Origin: Tidjanibacter sp.
GTDB lineage: Bacteria; Bacteroidota; Bacteroidia; Bacteroidales; Rikenellaceae
Assembly: GCA_017936005.1 (NCBI GenBank)
Contig: JAGBGK010000058.1
Location: 18,851 to 82,850, forward strand
DNA length: 64,000 nucleotides
Direction: 5' to 3'
The notes under the pieces are model-generated. The model was given only the letters and a program-made list of their open reading frames with translations, was not told where the DNA came from and ran no database searches. The translations under genes were made by a program, and so were the position numbers. Every line of letters starts with the position of its first letter. Positions within the stretch are counted from its first letter, which is position 1. Shown here one piece after another: positions 36,164-44,940 of the stretch.

Positions 36164-37408
36164 ATGGCTAATAAATACGCAAAACAGTCAATAGTATTGT
36201 TCGCATCCTCTGCACTGAGTGTTTTACTTGGCATAGGTACTTCTGTACTAAATACCTCTTTTCTATCTCCATCAGATTACGGTGACTTTAGGTATGTGAC
36301 AAATTTACTAAACTTCTTTGCAAGTCTTCTTCTTTTTGGCTATTTTGTGTCAGGTAGTAGATGTTTAGCTCTTTCGACAGATAAAGAACATAGTCGTAAG
36401 ATTCGAGGTGTAATGGTGATTATGTTGGCCATTACCACCCTGGTAATGATGCTATGTATGTTAGGTTGTTATGTGTTCCATAAAGGACATGTAAACTCTT
36501 CCGTGGCTCCATTATTTATTTTTGCGTTACCAATTTGTGGCGCACCACTATTTCTTAATTATATAAACACTGTTTTCCAAGGAGATAATAGTATTTATAA
36601 ATTGTCACTTGCCCGCTTACTTCCATCTGCCGTATATCTTATTGTAGCGTGGGTTCTGTTTTCCAATATCACAGCATCCTCATCAAAGGTGTTGTTGTTG
36701 CAGAATGGTGTAGCTGTGCTTGTTCTGCTTGTGCTTATTATATCATCTAAACCATCATTTAGGAATATCAATGTAGCTTACGAAGAACTAAAGCGCGAGA
36801 ATAAAGCTTATGGATTCAATGTATACATTGGTTCTATTGCAGGGGTTTCGTTGAGTTATTTAGCGGGTATTACACTTGGATTGTTTAGTGAGGATAACAT
36901 AAATGTAGGTTATTATACATTGGCTTTGACAATTGCAACACCATTGTCTATTCTTCCAACAGTTATTGGAACAACGTATTTTAAAAAGTTTGCTACGCAG
37001 GATTATATTGACAAGAAGGTATTGCAAGTTACATTGGGAATGTCTATAGGTTGTTTGGTTATTTATAATTTGTTGATTACTCCTATTGTAAACTTATTAT
37101 ACGATGAATCTTATGCTCAGGTTGCTGTATATGCACAATACTTAGCAATAGGAACAACCATTCACGGTTTGGGAGATATGTTTAATCGATTCCTTGGTTC
37201 TCACGGGAAGGGGAAGGAGCTACGAAATGGAGCATTTCTGTGTGGAATTACTATGGTTGTCGGAAATACTTTATTAGTGTATATGTTTGATATCGGAGGT
37301 GCTGTAGGAACACGAATCCTTGCCTCATTGGCATATTGTGGAGCTATGGTTTATTATTATCGTAAATTTAGAAAAGAACTTATAAATGAAAGTGTTCATC
37401 CTAACTAA
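36164..37408 (+). CDS. wzx: Oligosaccharide flippase (Wzx family)
   Basis: A 414-residue polytopic membrane protein with about 12 hydrophobic segments and the polysaccharide biosynthesis protein/MATE-like layout (N-terminal FLSPSDYGDFRYV loop, IVLFASSALSVLL helix). It would flip the undecaprenyl-linked repeat unit across the inner membrane. From here to about 47.3 kb the DNA is clearly more AT-rich than before. Its 3' end overlaps the next glycosyltransferase by 23 nt. Confidence 0.85.
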   Translation: MANKYAKQSIVLFASSALSVLLGIGTSVLNTSFLSPSDYGDFRYVTNLLNFFASLLLFGYFVSGSRCLALSTDKEHSRKIRGVMVIMLAITTLVMMLCMLGCYVFHKGHVNSSVAPLFIFALPICGAPLFLNYINTVFQGDNSIYKLSLARLLPSAVYLIVAWVLFSNITASSSKVLLLQNGVAVLVLLVLIISSKPSFRNINVAYEELKRENKAYGFNVYIGSIAGVSLSYLAGITLGLFSEDNINVGYYTLALTIATPLSILPTVIGTTYFKKFATQDYIDKKVLQVTLGMSIGCLVIYNLLITPIVNLLYDESYAQVAVYAQYLAIGTTIHGLGDMFNRFLGSHGKGKELRNGAFLCGITMVVGNTLLVYMFDIGGAVGTRILASLAYCGAMVYYYRKFRKELINESVHPN

Positions 37409-38561
37409 AGAGCCGTTCCCTATTGGGATGGCCGCTACTAATCGCATAACAAATTATGCGAGGGGATTAGTAGCTAATGGCGTTGATTGCGAGGTGATAG
37501 TATGTAATCGTACAGAACAATATGGCAAAGAAAGGAACTTTCAAGCATCGGGTGTTACAAGTAGTGGAGTACCTTTTAGATACATACCACCCACCACTCG
37601 GAGAAGCACATATTTCATAGGGAGGCGTATTCATGATTTTAAGGACGATTTTGCCGTTGCCAAGTGGATTAAACATAATGTAGCGATTGGCGATTGTATC
37701 TTATACTATAATATTCACATAGTACATATGCGCAGGATAATCCGAGTTTGCCATCAGAATAACATTAAGATTGTTCGTGAATTATGTGAATATCCATATG
37801 GGACTCGTAATGACTCCGCTAAGGCTAAAATCAAGAGGTGGTTATATGAGCGGTTTGTAATGCCTAAATTTGACGGTTTTATTGCAATTTCCGAGTCATT
37901 GCAAAAATATGCGGAAGAAAAAGGACGTGTAGATGCGAGTATCATCAAGGTCCCCATCTTGATAGATAAATCACAGTATGACGGGGTAGAACCCTATACC
38001 CAAGAGCGCCCTTATGTTTTCCATGCAGGTACTATGTATGAGCGTAAAGATGCTATTGTGAGTACAATGAGAGCATTTGCGTTGGCTTGTAAACAACTTA
38101 ACTACTCAATTGATTTTATTCTTATCGGTCCAGAATCTCCTCATAAGGAAGAGTTGAATGCCATCATAACTGAAAATCATCTGGAAAATAACGTTCACTT
38201 CTTGGGCTCGATGAAATATGCGGATGTGTTGAAATATCAGAAAGGTGCTTGGCTTACCATTCTCAATAAGCACGACAATGTACAAAATCGAAATGGTTTC
38301 TCCACAAAGTTAGGAGATGTATTATTAGCTGGTACACCAGTTATTACTACAACCGTTGGCGAGGCTAATAATTGGCTCAAAGATGAAGAGAGTGCCTTGA
38401 TTACCAAACCGCATAATATTGACGCAATTGCAGAACAGATTATAAAAGCGTATCAGAATCCCGAACTATTGAGTAGAATATCTCGAGGATGTAAACAAGT
38501 TGCTATCAGTAACTTCGATTTATACATTCAGGGAGAGCGCCTTAAGGAGTACTTTGGATAA
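37386..38561 (+). CDS. Glycosyltransferase, GT4-like
   Basis: A GT-B enzyme of 391 residues. The N-terminal FPIGMAATNRITNYARGL is a nucleotide-sugar transferase start; IAISESLQKYAE marks the end of the acceptor domain, and the C-terminal domain has HAGTMYERKD, FILIGPESPHKE and FSTKLGDVLLAGTPVITT. The start ATG lies inside the end of wzx, implying translational coupling. AT-rich composition as its neighbours. Donor and linkage unknown. Confidence 0.85.
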   Translation: MKVFILTKEPFPIGMAATNRITNYARGLVANGVDCEVIVCNRTEQYGKERNFQASGVTSSGVPFRYIPPTTRRSTYFIGRRIHDFKDDFAVAKWIKHNVAIGDCILYYNIHIVHMRRIIRVCHQNNIKIVRELCEYPYGTRNDSAKAKIKRWLYERFVMPKFDGFIAISESLQKYAEEKGRVDASIIKVPILIDKSQYDGVEPYTQERPYVFHAGTMYERKDAIVSTMRAFALACKQLNYSIDFILIGPESPHKEELNAIITENHLENNVHFLGSMKYADVLKYQKGAWLTILNKHDNVQNRNGFSTKLGDVLLAGTPVITTTVGEANNWLKDEESALITKPHNIDAIAEQIIKAYQNPELLSRISRGCKQVAISNFDLYIQGERLKEYFG

Positions 38562-38588
38562 AGAATTGCATCAAATGCACCAAAAGAA

Positions 38589-39563
38589 ATGCAGTCAACA
38601 TTCTCATTTAGCATACTAAGTAAATACCGAACCCAACTAATGGGTATAGCGGCATTGGGTATTTTGCTTTGCCATGCAAGCGGAAATGGTGTCCAACTTC
38701 CATCTGTTCTCAACTATATCTTTGGTTTGGGGAATTTTGGAGTGGATTTGTTTTTATTACTATCTGGCTTTAGTATGTACCACTCTTTGAGGTATTTTCC
38801 AAAATCAGAGAGTATTGTATGTTGGTACAATAAACGCTTTTTTCGATTACTTGTTCCTTATCTAATTCTTTCTGTTCCATATTGGGCTTATATTTGCATA
38901 TTAGAAAATGCCAGTATCACAGACTTTTTATATTACGTAAGTACAGCAGTTTATTGGATTGAGCATAGGGGAGCGTGGTTTATTGCTTTAATTATCCCAC
39001 TATATTTACTATCGCCTATTTTTATGCGCATATGTACGAGTCAAAGGGGCGTATATTATGTGCTTGCATTAATAGCAATTATTTGTGTGCCGGAATTATT
39101 TATGACAGATCAATCATGTCACACATTACACAATATTTTGTTTGTATTGAAACGAGTGCCATTTTTCTTACTCGGGTTTATTGCAGGACGGTTTGAAGAA
39201 GAGAAGATTGAAATCAAGTCTTCGTGGGTGTTGTTATTGTGTGTTGGTTTTGCTGTGTGTTATAAAATGCTACAATTTTTTGGCATAACGATTTATTTGT
39301 TGCTACCTATTTTGGTGCTAGGGGTGTTATTGATGTGTATTCCACTCATTTCCAATATCAGTTTATTCAATAGACTATTTGTTTTTATGGGAGGAATTTC
39401 GTTAGAATCATACTTGACAAATATATATTTAGGTGATATCTTTAGGAGAGGTGAATTTGATTCCAAACTATTATGTTACTTATTCGTTGTCGCATTAGGA
39501 ATACTACTCTCTGTTGTCACAAATAAGTTATCGACAAGAATAATTAAGAGTAAATATAATTAA
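38589..39563 (+). CDS. Acyltransferase 3 family membrane protein
   Basis: A 324-residue protein with about ten hydrophobic segments. The opening RTQLMGIAALGILLCHASG holds the H of the R-x-H type active-site region of acyltransferase 3 (OafA/WecH-like) proteins, and LGNFGVDLFLLLSGF is the family signature after the first helix. It probably O-acetylates a sugar of the repeat unit using acetyl-CoA. It follows the glycosyltransferase by 27 nt. A second family member at 49685-51488 is frameshifted, so this may be the only working one here. Confidence 0.85.
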   Translation: MQSTFSFSILSKYRTQLMGIAALGILLCHASGNGVQLPSVLNYIFGLGNFGVDLFLLLSGFSMYHSLRYFPKSESIVCWYNKRFFRLLVPYLILSVPYWAYICILENASITDFLYYVSTAVYWIEHRGAWFIALIIPLYLLSPIFMRICTSQRGVYYVLALIAIICVPELFMTDQSCHTLHNILFVLKRVPFFLLGFIAGRFEEEKIEIKSSWVLLLCVGFAVCYKMLQFFGITIYLLLPILVLGVLLMCIPLISNISLFNRLFVFMGGISLESYLTNIYLGDIFRRGEFDSKLLCYLFVVALGILLSVVTNKLSTRIIKSKYN

Positions 39564-39567
39564 TTAT

Positions 39568-40935
39568 ATGAATACAACACTTGGATTGGTAACACTGTTA
39601 GTATTAATCCTTTTAGTCATACGTCAAATTAAAGTATGGAAGCTTAGGGTTTTTCTTTCTCCTGGATTTTATTTCGGATTATTATGGTCTCTAGGAGTTG
39701 TGGGCATTCTTATTTTTACTCATGCAGAACTCATTCCTTTGGATGTGCCCGAAAATATGAATGAACTGATGTCGTTCATTGGTTTTACTGGATTGGTTTT
39801 CCTTTTGTTGACAAAATGGGGGTATTCAAAGATTAACAAAGAGGCAATTTGTGTAAATTTTACTTCGTGGAAAGTATATAAAGTGCTTTCTATAATCTTG
39901 TTGTTTGCGGCCGTTGTGGAATTTTTTCGATTGGGAGGTAATCTTAATATGGGTGCCGCGAGGGGAATGGTGCATGACATTCAGGCAAGCCGTCCTACTT
40001 GGATCAATTATGCAACCACAATAGTTCCTCCTATATCTATATGGGCAGGATACAAGGCTATGAGTTTATTGGTAACGAAGAATAAAATTCCTATTGTTAC
40101 AGCAATACTTCTGTTACTTCCCTTGATTGCAAACTTAATCTTTTCTATTTCAGAAGGCGGTCGAGTAGATTTTGTCTATTGTTTTGCTTATTATCTTGCA
40201 GGTGCAGCATTGTCTCTACCTATTAAGCGTTCCTTCAAAAACTTAAAAAAACCAATTATCGTCATTGCTTGTGGGGCTGTTTTGTTGTCTGCATTTATAT
40301 CAGGGGTCGCTTCTCAACGAGCAGAATATTCTAAGGGAACGTTGTCTGATAAACAAATGTTTTTCGAACAGGAATACAAAGGTTTGTCGTTTTTGTATGG
40401 CCCTGTTGAATATATGACGGAATCATTTATTGGTTATCAATATAGGCGAGATGATGCCGTGGATTTAAATCAGTTAGGGTATGGACGCTACACCTTAAAC
40501 GGTTTTATCAATTGGACCGTGCCATTTGCGGGACAACTGGGTATAGAAGATGTCTCTATTGCTAAATCATTGGGAATTTATTACAATAATCAAGAAACAT
40601 ATGATTTCAGGCGAGTGGCTTTTTTTGTTACTCATTCTTGCTATATCCCAATTGTGAAAGATTTTGGTCCACGTGGAGCTTATCTCTTCATAGTGATTTT
40701 GGTCGCTATTGCACACTATTTATTTGTGTGGATACAAAGTAGGAAACATATTCTTTTTTCGGTTTCATTTTTCTTCTTCTTATTATTCTGGGAGTTTTGG
40801 GTAAAGTCCAATTATTACGGAACATTGTCAAATTCTATTTTGGTTCCCTTGTATGGTTTTTTGATAATAGACATAATGAATTACGTCTTTACTCCTCGTA
40901 AGGGGACTCTTTCATCTCACAATAGGGGTAATTAA
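39568..40935 (+). CDS. wzy: Putative O-antigen/capsule polymerase (Wzy-like)
   Basis: A 455-residue membrane protein with about ten to twelve hydrophobic segments and a large soluble loop in the second half (around SQRAEYSKGTLSDKQMF to YNNQETYDFRR). The central ISEGGRVDFVY region with an arginine resembles the oligosaccharide-repeat-unit polymerase family. Wzy proteins are too divergent for a firm call by sequence; position beside wzx and topology are the main reasons. It would join repeat units at the periplasmic face of the inner membrane. Confidence 0.75.
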   Translation: MNTTLGLVTLLVLILLVIRQIKVWKLRVFLSPGFYFGLLWSLGVVGILIFTHAELIPLDVPENMNELMSFIGFTGLVFLLLTKWGYSKINKEAICVNFTSWKVYKVLSIILLFAAVVEFFRLGGNLNMGAARGMVHDIQASRPTWINYATTIVPPISIWAGYKAMSLLVTKNKIPIVTAILLLLPLIANLIFSISEGGRVDFVYCFAYYLAGAALSLPIKRSFKNLKKPIIVIACGAVLLSAFISGVASQRAEYSKGTLSDKQMFFEQEYKGLSFLYGPVEYMTESFIGYQYRRDDAVDLNQLGYGRYTLNGFINWTVPFAGQLGIEDVSIAKSLGIYYNNQETYDFRRVAFFVTHSCYIPIVKDFGPRGAYLFIVILVAIAHYLFVWIQSRKHILFSVSFFFFLLFWEFWVKSNYYGTLSNSILVPLYGFLIIDIMNYVFTPRKGTLSSHNRGN

Positions 40936-40952
40936 TAAAAACCAATAGTGGT

Positions 40953-42041
40953 ATGAAAACAATTACATGTTTTATATGCTCCATGGGTAGCGGTGGGGCC
41001 GAGCATCAAGTGGCCACCCTAACAACGATGTTGTCAGGAAAGGGATATAATACGGAAGTGGTTACTTTTAGTGGTCAGAAAGACCATTACCAATTAGATG
41101 GGCGAGTGAATAGAATAAGGATTGCTCATAATTCTAATCGACTAGTGAAGTTGTTGTCGATTTTTTGGTTTTTTCTTACCCATAAGACTGATTGTGTAAT
41201 TAGCTTCGGGCAGAGGGTGAATTTGTTGTGTATAATACCATTATTGTTGAGACCTAGAGTAAAAGTTATAGCGGGCGAGCGTAATTTTACTGTTGGAGAG
41301 CCAGATAAGATAGAAAGGATGTTATTTAAATACTTGTATAAGCGAGCAAATTTTATCGTTCCCAATAGTTATTCGCAAGGTGAGCATATATTAGCGTGTA
41401 ATCCAGAGTATGCAGATAAAGTCATTACAATTATAAATTATACGGATACGGAGCAATATACTTACAGTCTTCCTATCAGGAGAGATATAGTAAATATTGG
41501 TGTTTTTTGTCGTTATGACAAGCAAAAGAATTACGAACGATTTGCTGTCGTTGTGAAAATGTTGAAGGATTGTGGGTGCCAATTACATATTGATTGGTAT
41601 GGAAGTGTTGAGAATGACAAGGGAGGATATAATCAAGACTATCTCAAATTTAAGACACTTGTTAAGGAATATGGTATAGGTGATATAATACAGTTACATA
41701 ATCACATAAATAATGTGAGAGATTTAATGCCTCAATATGATGCGCTTTGTCTTCCTTCATTGTATGAGGGATGGTCGAATACAATTTCAGAGGGAATATG
41801 CTGTGGAAGACCTATGTTAGTAAGCGATGTTAGCGACAACAACCGTATGGTACGCCATAGAGAGAATGGAGTATTGTTTGATCCCATAGATGAAAATAGT
41901 ATCTATAATGCGTTTGTAGAGTTTCTTGCCCTATCGTACGCTGATAGGCTTCAAATGGGGGAAAGGAGCAGAGAGATTGCTTGCGAACTATTTGATGCAG
42001 ACAAATTTGTTGATAGTTATATTGGGTTGATAGAAAATTAA
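40953..42041 (+). CDS. Glycosyltransferase, GT4-like
   Basis: A 362-residue GT-B enzyme. The N-terminal CSMGSGGAEHQVATL motif is the classical GSGGAExxV start of GT4 enzymes; VISFGQRVN and the C-terminal DALCLPSLYEGWSNTISEGICCGRPMLVSDV (core PSLYEGWSNTISEG) complete the family pattern. It adds a sugar of unknown type. AT-rich DNA; 7 nt separate it from licD. Confidence 0.88.
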   Translation: MKTITCFICSMGSGGAEHQVATLTTMLSGKGYNTEVVTFSGQKDHYQLDGRVNRIRIAHNSNRLVKLLSIFWFFLTHKTDCVISFGQRVNLLCIIPLLLRPRVKVIAGERNFTVGEPDKIERMLFKYLYKRANFIVPNSYSQGEHILACNPEYADKVITIINYTDTEQYTYSLPIRRDIVNIGVFCRYDKQKNYERFAVVVKMLKDCGCQLHIDWYGSVENDKGGYNQDYLKFKTLVKEYGIGDIIQLHNHINNVRDLMPQYDALCLPSLYEGWSNTISEGICCGRPMLVSDVSDNNRMVRHRENGVLFDPIDENSIYNAFVEFLALSYADRLQMGERSREIACELFDADKFVDSYIGLIEN

Positions 42042-42048
42042 TTGTCAT

Positions 42049-42840
42049 ATGCGAACAGAAATATCTATTCAAGAATGTCATCGCATATTACTTAGTATAG
42101 CTGAAAGTTTTCATAATATATGCTGTACTCATAATATCCCTTATTATATGTTGGGGGGCACACAGCTTGGGGCTGTAAGACATAAAGGAATAATTCCGTG
42201 GGATGATGATATGGACTTTGGAGTGCCTAGAGAATACTATGGACAATTAAAACAAGTTCTAACCGAGGATCTAAAAGAGCCCTATACGGTAATTTCAATA
42301 GACAATACACCAGGATATTATGGAGGGTTCATTAAAATAGAAGATTCGCGTACTGTTGCAGAGTTCACAGAACAGAATGATAATTCGCAGTATGGAATTA
42401 ATATCGATATTTTCCCATTAGATAAAACAAATGGAAGAGTTGGTTTTTTTTCCAGAAATAATATCATCTGCCAATTGTATAAGGTGGAAAATTATCGTTT
42501 TTATAATATCGTTAGTGAAAGCAGGCTTAAAACACTGTTTTCTAAAACATTAAAAGTTCTTCTTCCTTTTTTGCATAAAAAGTCTATATACAATTTTATA
42601 GAGAGGCGCTTGTTGCCAAATGAAGGCGATTATATGGCTAACTATTATGGCGCATGGGGGCTTAGAGAGATCGTAAAAATGTCATATTTTGGAGAACCTA
42701 TGCTTTATGAATTTGACGGCAAGAAATTTTACGGAGTTGAAAATCCTGATAAATACTTAAAAAGTTTGTATGGTGATTATATGCAGTTGCCTCCAGAGGA
42801 TAAAAGACATATTCATATGAATAAAGCGTATTATAAATAA
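42049..42840 (+). CDS. LicD-family phosphotransferase
   Basis: A 263-residue protein with the complete LicD signature: LGGTQLGAVRHKGIIPWDDDMDFGV (residues 35-59), where the DDD-D acidic residues bind metal and nucleotide. LicD proteins move a phospho-alcohol from a CDP carrier onto a sugar: phosphocholine in Haemophilus/Streptococcus, and ribitol phosphate in the related fukutin/FKRP proteins. The next two genes encode a cytidylyltransferase-oxidoreductase fusion and an SDR, so the donor may be a CDP-alditol made by them (inference). No choline uptake or choline kinase gene is seen nearby. Confidence 0.85.
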   Translation: MRTEISIQECHRILLSIAESFHNICCTHNIPYYMLGGTQLGAVRHKGIIPWDDDMDFGVPREYYGQLKQVLTEDLKEPYTVISIDNTPGYYGGFIKIEDSRTVAEFTEQNDNSQYGINIDIFPLDKTNGRVGFFSRNNIICQLYKVENYRFYNIVSESRLKTLFSKTLKVLLPFLHKKSIYNFIERRLLPNEGDYMANYYGAWGLREIVKMSYFGEPMLYEFDGKKFYGVENPDKYLKSLYGDYMQLPPEDKRHIHMNKAYYK

Positions 42841-42845
42841 GTAGT

Positions 42846-44189
42846 ATGAAAAAGGTAATTACATATGGTACATACGACCTACTACACGAAGGGCACGTAA
42901 ACCTATTGCGCAGAGCAAAAGAGTTGGGGGACTATCTAATTGTGGGTGTAACCAGTGATAGTTTCGATAAAGGACGAGGTAAACTCAATGTGCGCAATAA
43001 CGTATTGGAACGAGTTGAGGCCGTTCGTAGAACAGGATATGCTGATGAGATAGTAATAGAAGATTACTTTGGTCAAAAGATAGACGATATTCAACGTTAT
43101 GATGTCGATATTTTTGCTATAGGCTCGGACTGGGAGGGCAAATTTGATTATCTAAATGAATATTGCGAGGTTGTCTATTTGCCACGCACCGAGGGAATTT
43201 CTTCCACTATGTTGCGCGAGCAAAGTCAAGATGTGTTTCGCGTTGGAGTGATTGGCTCAGGAAGGATTGCTAAACGTTTTGTCCCTGAGGCAAAGGTGGT
43301 AAATGGCATAGAAGTTATATCAGTGTACGACCCGGACGAGACAAGCGCATCCATCTTTGCAAATCAATTCGGAGTTCAACCATTTAGCTCATCCTTTGAC
43401 GATTTCTTGGAGAAGGTTGACGCTGTTTATATCGCATCTCCTCACCTTACGCATTATCCCTATGCAAAGACTGCTCTTAGTGTTGGCAAACACGTACTTT
43501 GTGAGGTGCCACTAACCCTATCGAAGGCAGAATCTCGTGAATTGTATGACTATGCTGAAGCACATAATTTAGTTCTTTTAGAAGCTAATAAGACAGCCTT
43601 CTGTCCTTCATTCAATCACATTACGACACTTGTGAAAAGTGGTGTCATTGGAGATGTAGTTGATGTAAAGTCGTCCTTGTCCAAGATGGTGTCAGCTCCT
43701 ACCAGAGAGTTGGATTATGCACAGGCAGGCGGGGCGATGAATGAACACGCATCAATCACCTTGTTGCCAATCATAAAACTTCTTGGCACAGACTATTCTT
43801 CGTTTGATTTCCATTCTAAGGTAGAAAATGGTGTGGATGTTTACACAAAGGTGGTGGTTAATTACCCTCACGCCACCTCTTCGGCTACATTGGGCATTGG
43901 CGTCAAGACTGAGGGCAACTTGGTTATTTCTGGTACAAAGGGTTATATATATGTTCCTGCACCTTGGTGGCTTACCTCCTTTTTTGAGGTGAGGTATGAG
44001 GACCAAACCAAGAATAAAAAATATTTCTACAGTTATGACGGAGATGGACTCCGCTATGAGATTCAGGAGTTTGTGTCTATGATAATATCACAACGTAAGA
44101 GCTCATATAAATTGCGCAGACGAGAAAGTGTGGCAATTGCAGACATCATAGAGAAGTTTAACAACAAGGAAAACTATTACCAACTATAA
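42846..44189 (+). CDS. Fusion: TagD-like cytidylyltransferase + Gfo/Idh/MocA oxidoreductase
   Basis: A two-domain protein of 447 residues. Residues 1-127 are a glycerol-3-phosphate cytidylyltransferase-like domain with YGTYDLLHEGHVNLL (HxGH at 14-17) and RTEGISST (114-121). Residues 132-447 are an NAD(P)-dependent oxidoreductase of the Gfo/Idh/MocA family with GVIGSGRIAKRF (134-145). The family's EKP motif, whose lysine usually takes part in catalysis, reads EVP (CEVPLTLS). The two activities together would reduce a carbonyl compound and activate the resulting alcohol phosphate with CTP, though the order and substrate are unknown. Genes follow with 4-6 nt gaps, forming a tight module with licD and the SDR. 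Confidence 0.85.
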   Translation: MKKVITYGTYDLLHEGHVNLLRRAKELGDYLIVGVTSDSFDKGRGKLNVRNNVLERVEAVRRTGYADEIVIEDYFGQKIDDIQRYDVDIFAIGSDWEGKFDYLNEYCEVVYLPRTEGISSTMLREQSQDVFRVGVIGSGRIAKRFVPEAKVVNGIEVISVYDPDETSASIFANQFGVQPFSSSFDDFLEKVDAVYIASPHLTHYPYAKTALSVGKHVLCEVPLTLSKAESRELYDYAEAHNLVLLEANKTAFCPSFNHITTLVKSGVIGDVVDVKSSLSKMVSAPTRELDYAQAGGAMNEHASITLLPIIKLLGTDYSSFDFHSKVENGVDVYTKVVVNYPHATSSATLGIGVKTEGNLVISGTKGYIYVPAPWWLTSFFEVRYEDQTKNKKYFYSYDGDGLRYEIQEFVSMIISQRKSSYKLRRRESVAIADIIEKFNNKENYYQL

Positions 44190-44193
44190 AGGT

Positions 44194-44931
44194 ATGATTA
44201 ACACTGCGTTGGTTGTTGGTGGAGCAAATGGGATTGGATTGTCCATTGCCACCGAATTGGCAAAACGAAAGGAGTGTAAGCGAGTCTATATTGTGGATAA
44301 ATCACCTATTGCAAAAGAGAATAACAACGAAAAGTTTGAGCACTATTTGTTTGATCTTACAAGTGGTGATTACTCCTTGTTTGACCGATTCAAAGATGTT
44401 GATGCTTTAATGATAACTGCCGGATTTGGGCGCTTGGCATTGTTTCAAGATGTAGCAGAGAGCCATATTTCCGATTCATTTGCTGTGAACTCGATAGCGC
44501 CCATTCGCATCATCCATAGGTTTATGGATAGGTTACGCTCAAAGGAGCCATTCTATTGTGGTGTGATGGTGAGCATTGCAGGTTTTATGTCATCACCGTT
44601 TTTTGCGGTATATGGTGCAACAAAGGCAGCTTTGAAGATTTTCATTGAGAGTGTGAATATTGAACTAGAAAAGGGTGGTTCTGACAATAGAATTTTGAAT
44701 GTATCACCGGGTTCCATCGCAGGGACGAGCTTCAATCAAGCAAAGACAGATCTTGCTGTTACATATCCTTTGGCACAAGAAATTATATCTCACCTTGAGA
44801 ATAGGGATGACTTATTTATTCCTTGCTATGAGGAAATCTTTAAGAATGTTCTCGAACGCTATCATGCTGATTTTCGTGCAGAAGGTCGTCATAGCTACGA
44901 GTATAAACTAAATAGTGGCAGAGTGAAATGA
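44194..44931 (+). CDS. Short-chain dehydrogenase/reductase
   Basis: A classical SDR of 245 residues: nucleotide-binding GGANGIG (9-15), catalytic Ser127, Tyr140 and Lys144 (YGATK), and the ITAG motif near residue 74. It begins 4 nt after the fusion gene, so it probably belongs to the same pathway, supplying a reduced alcohol or ketone for activation. Substrate unknown. Confidence 0.85.
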   Translation: MINTALVVGGANGIGLSIATELAKRKECKRVYIVDKSPIAKENNNEKFEHYLFDLTSGDYSLFDRFKDVDALMITAGFGRLALFQDVAESHISDSFAVNSIAPIRIIHRFMDRLRSKEPFYCGVMVSIAGFMSSPFFAVYGATKAALKIFIESVNIELEKGGSDNRILNVSPGSIAGTSFNQAKTDLAVTYPLAQEIISHLENRDDLFIPCYEEIFKNVLERYHADFRAEGRHSYEYKLNSGRVK

Positions 44932-44940
44932 TTTGATTAT

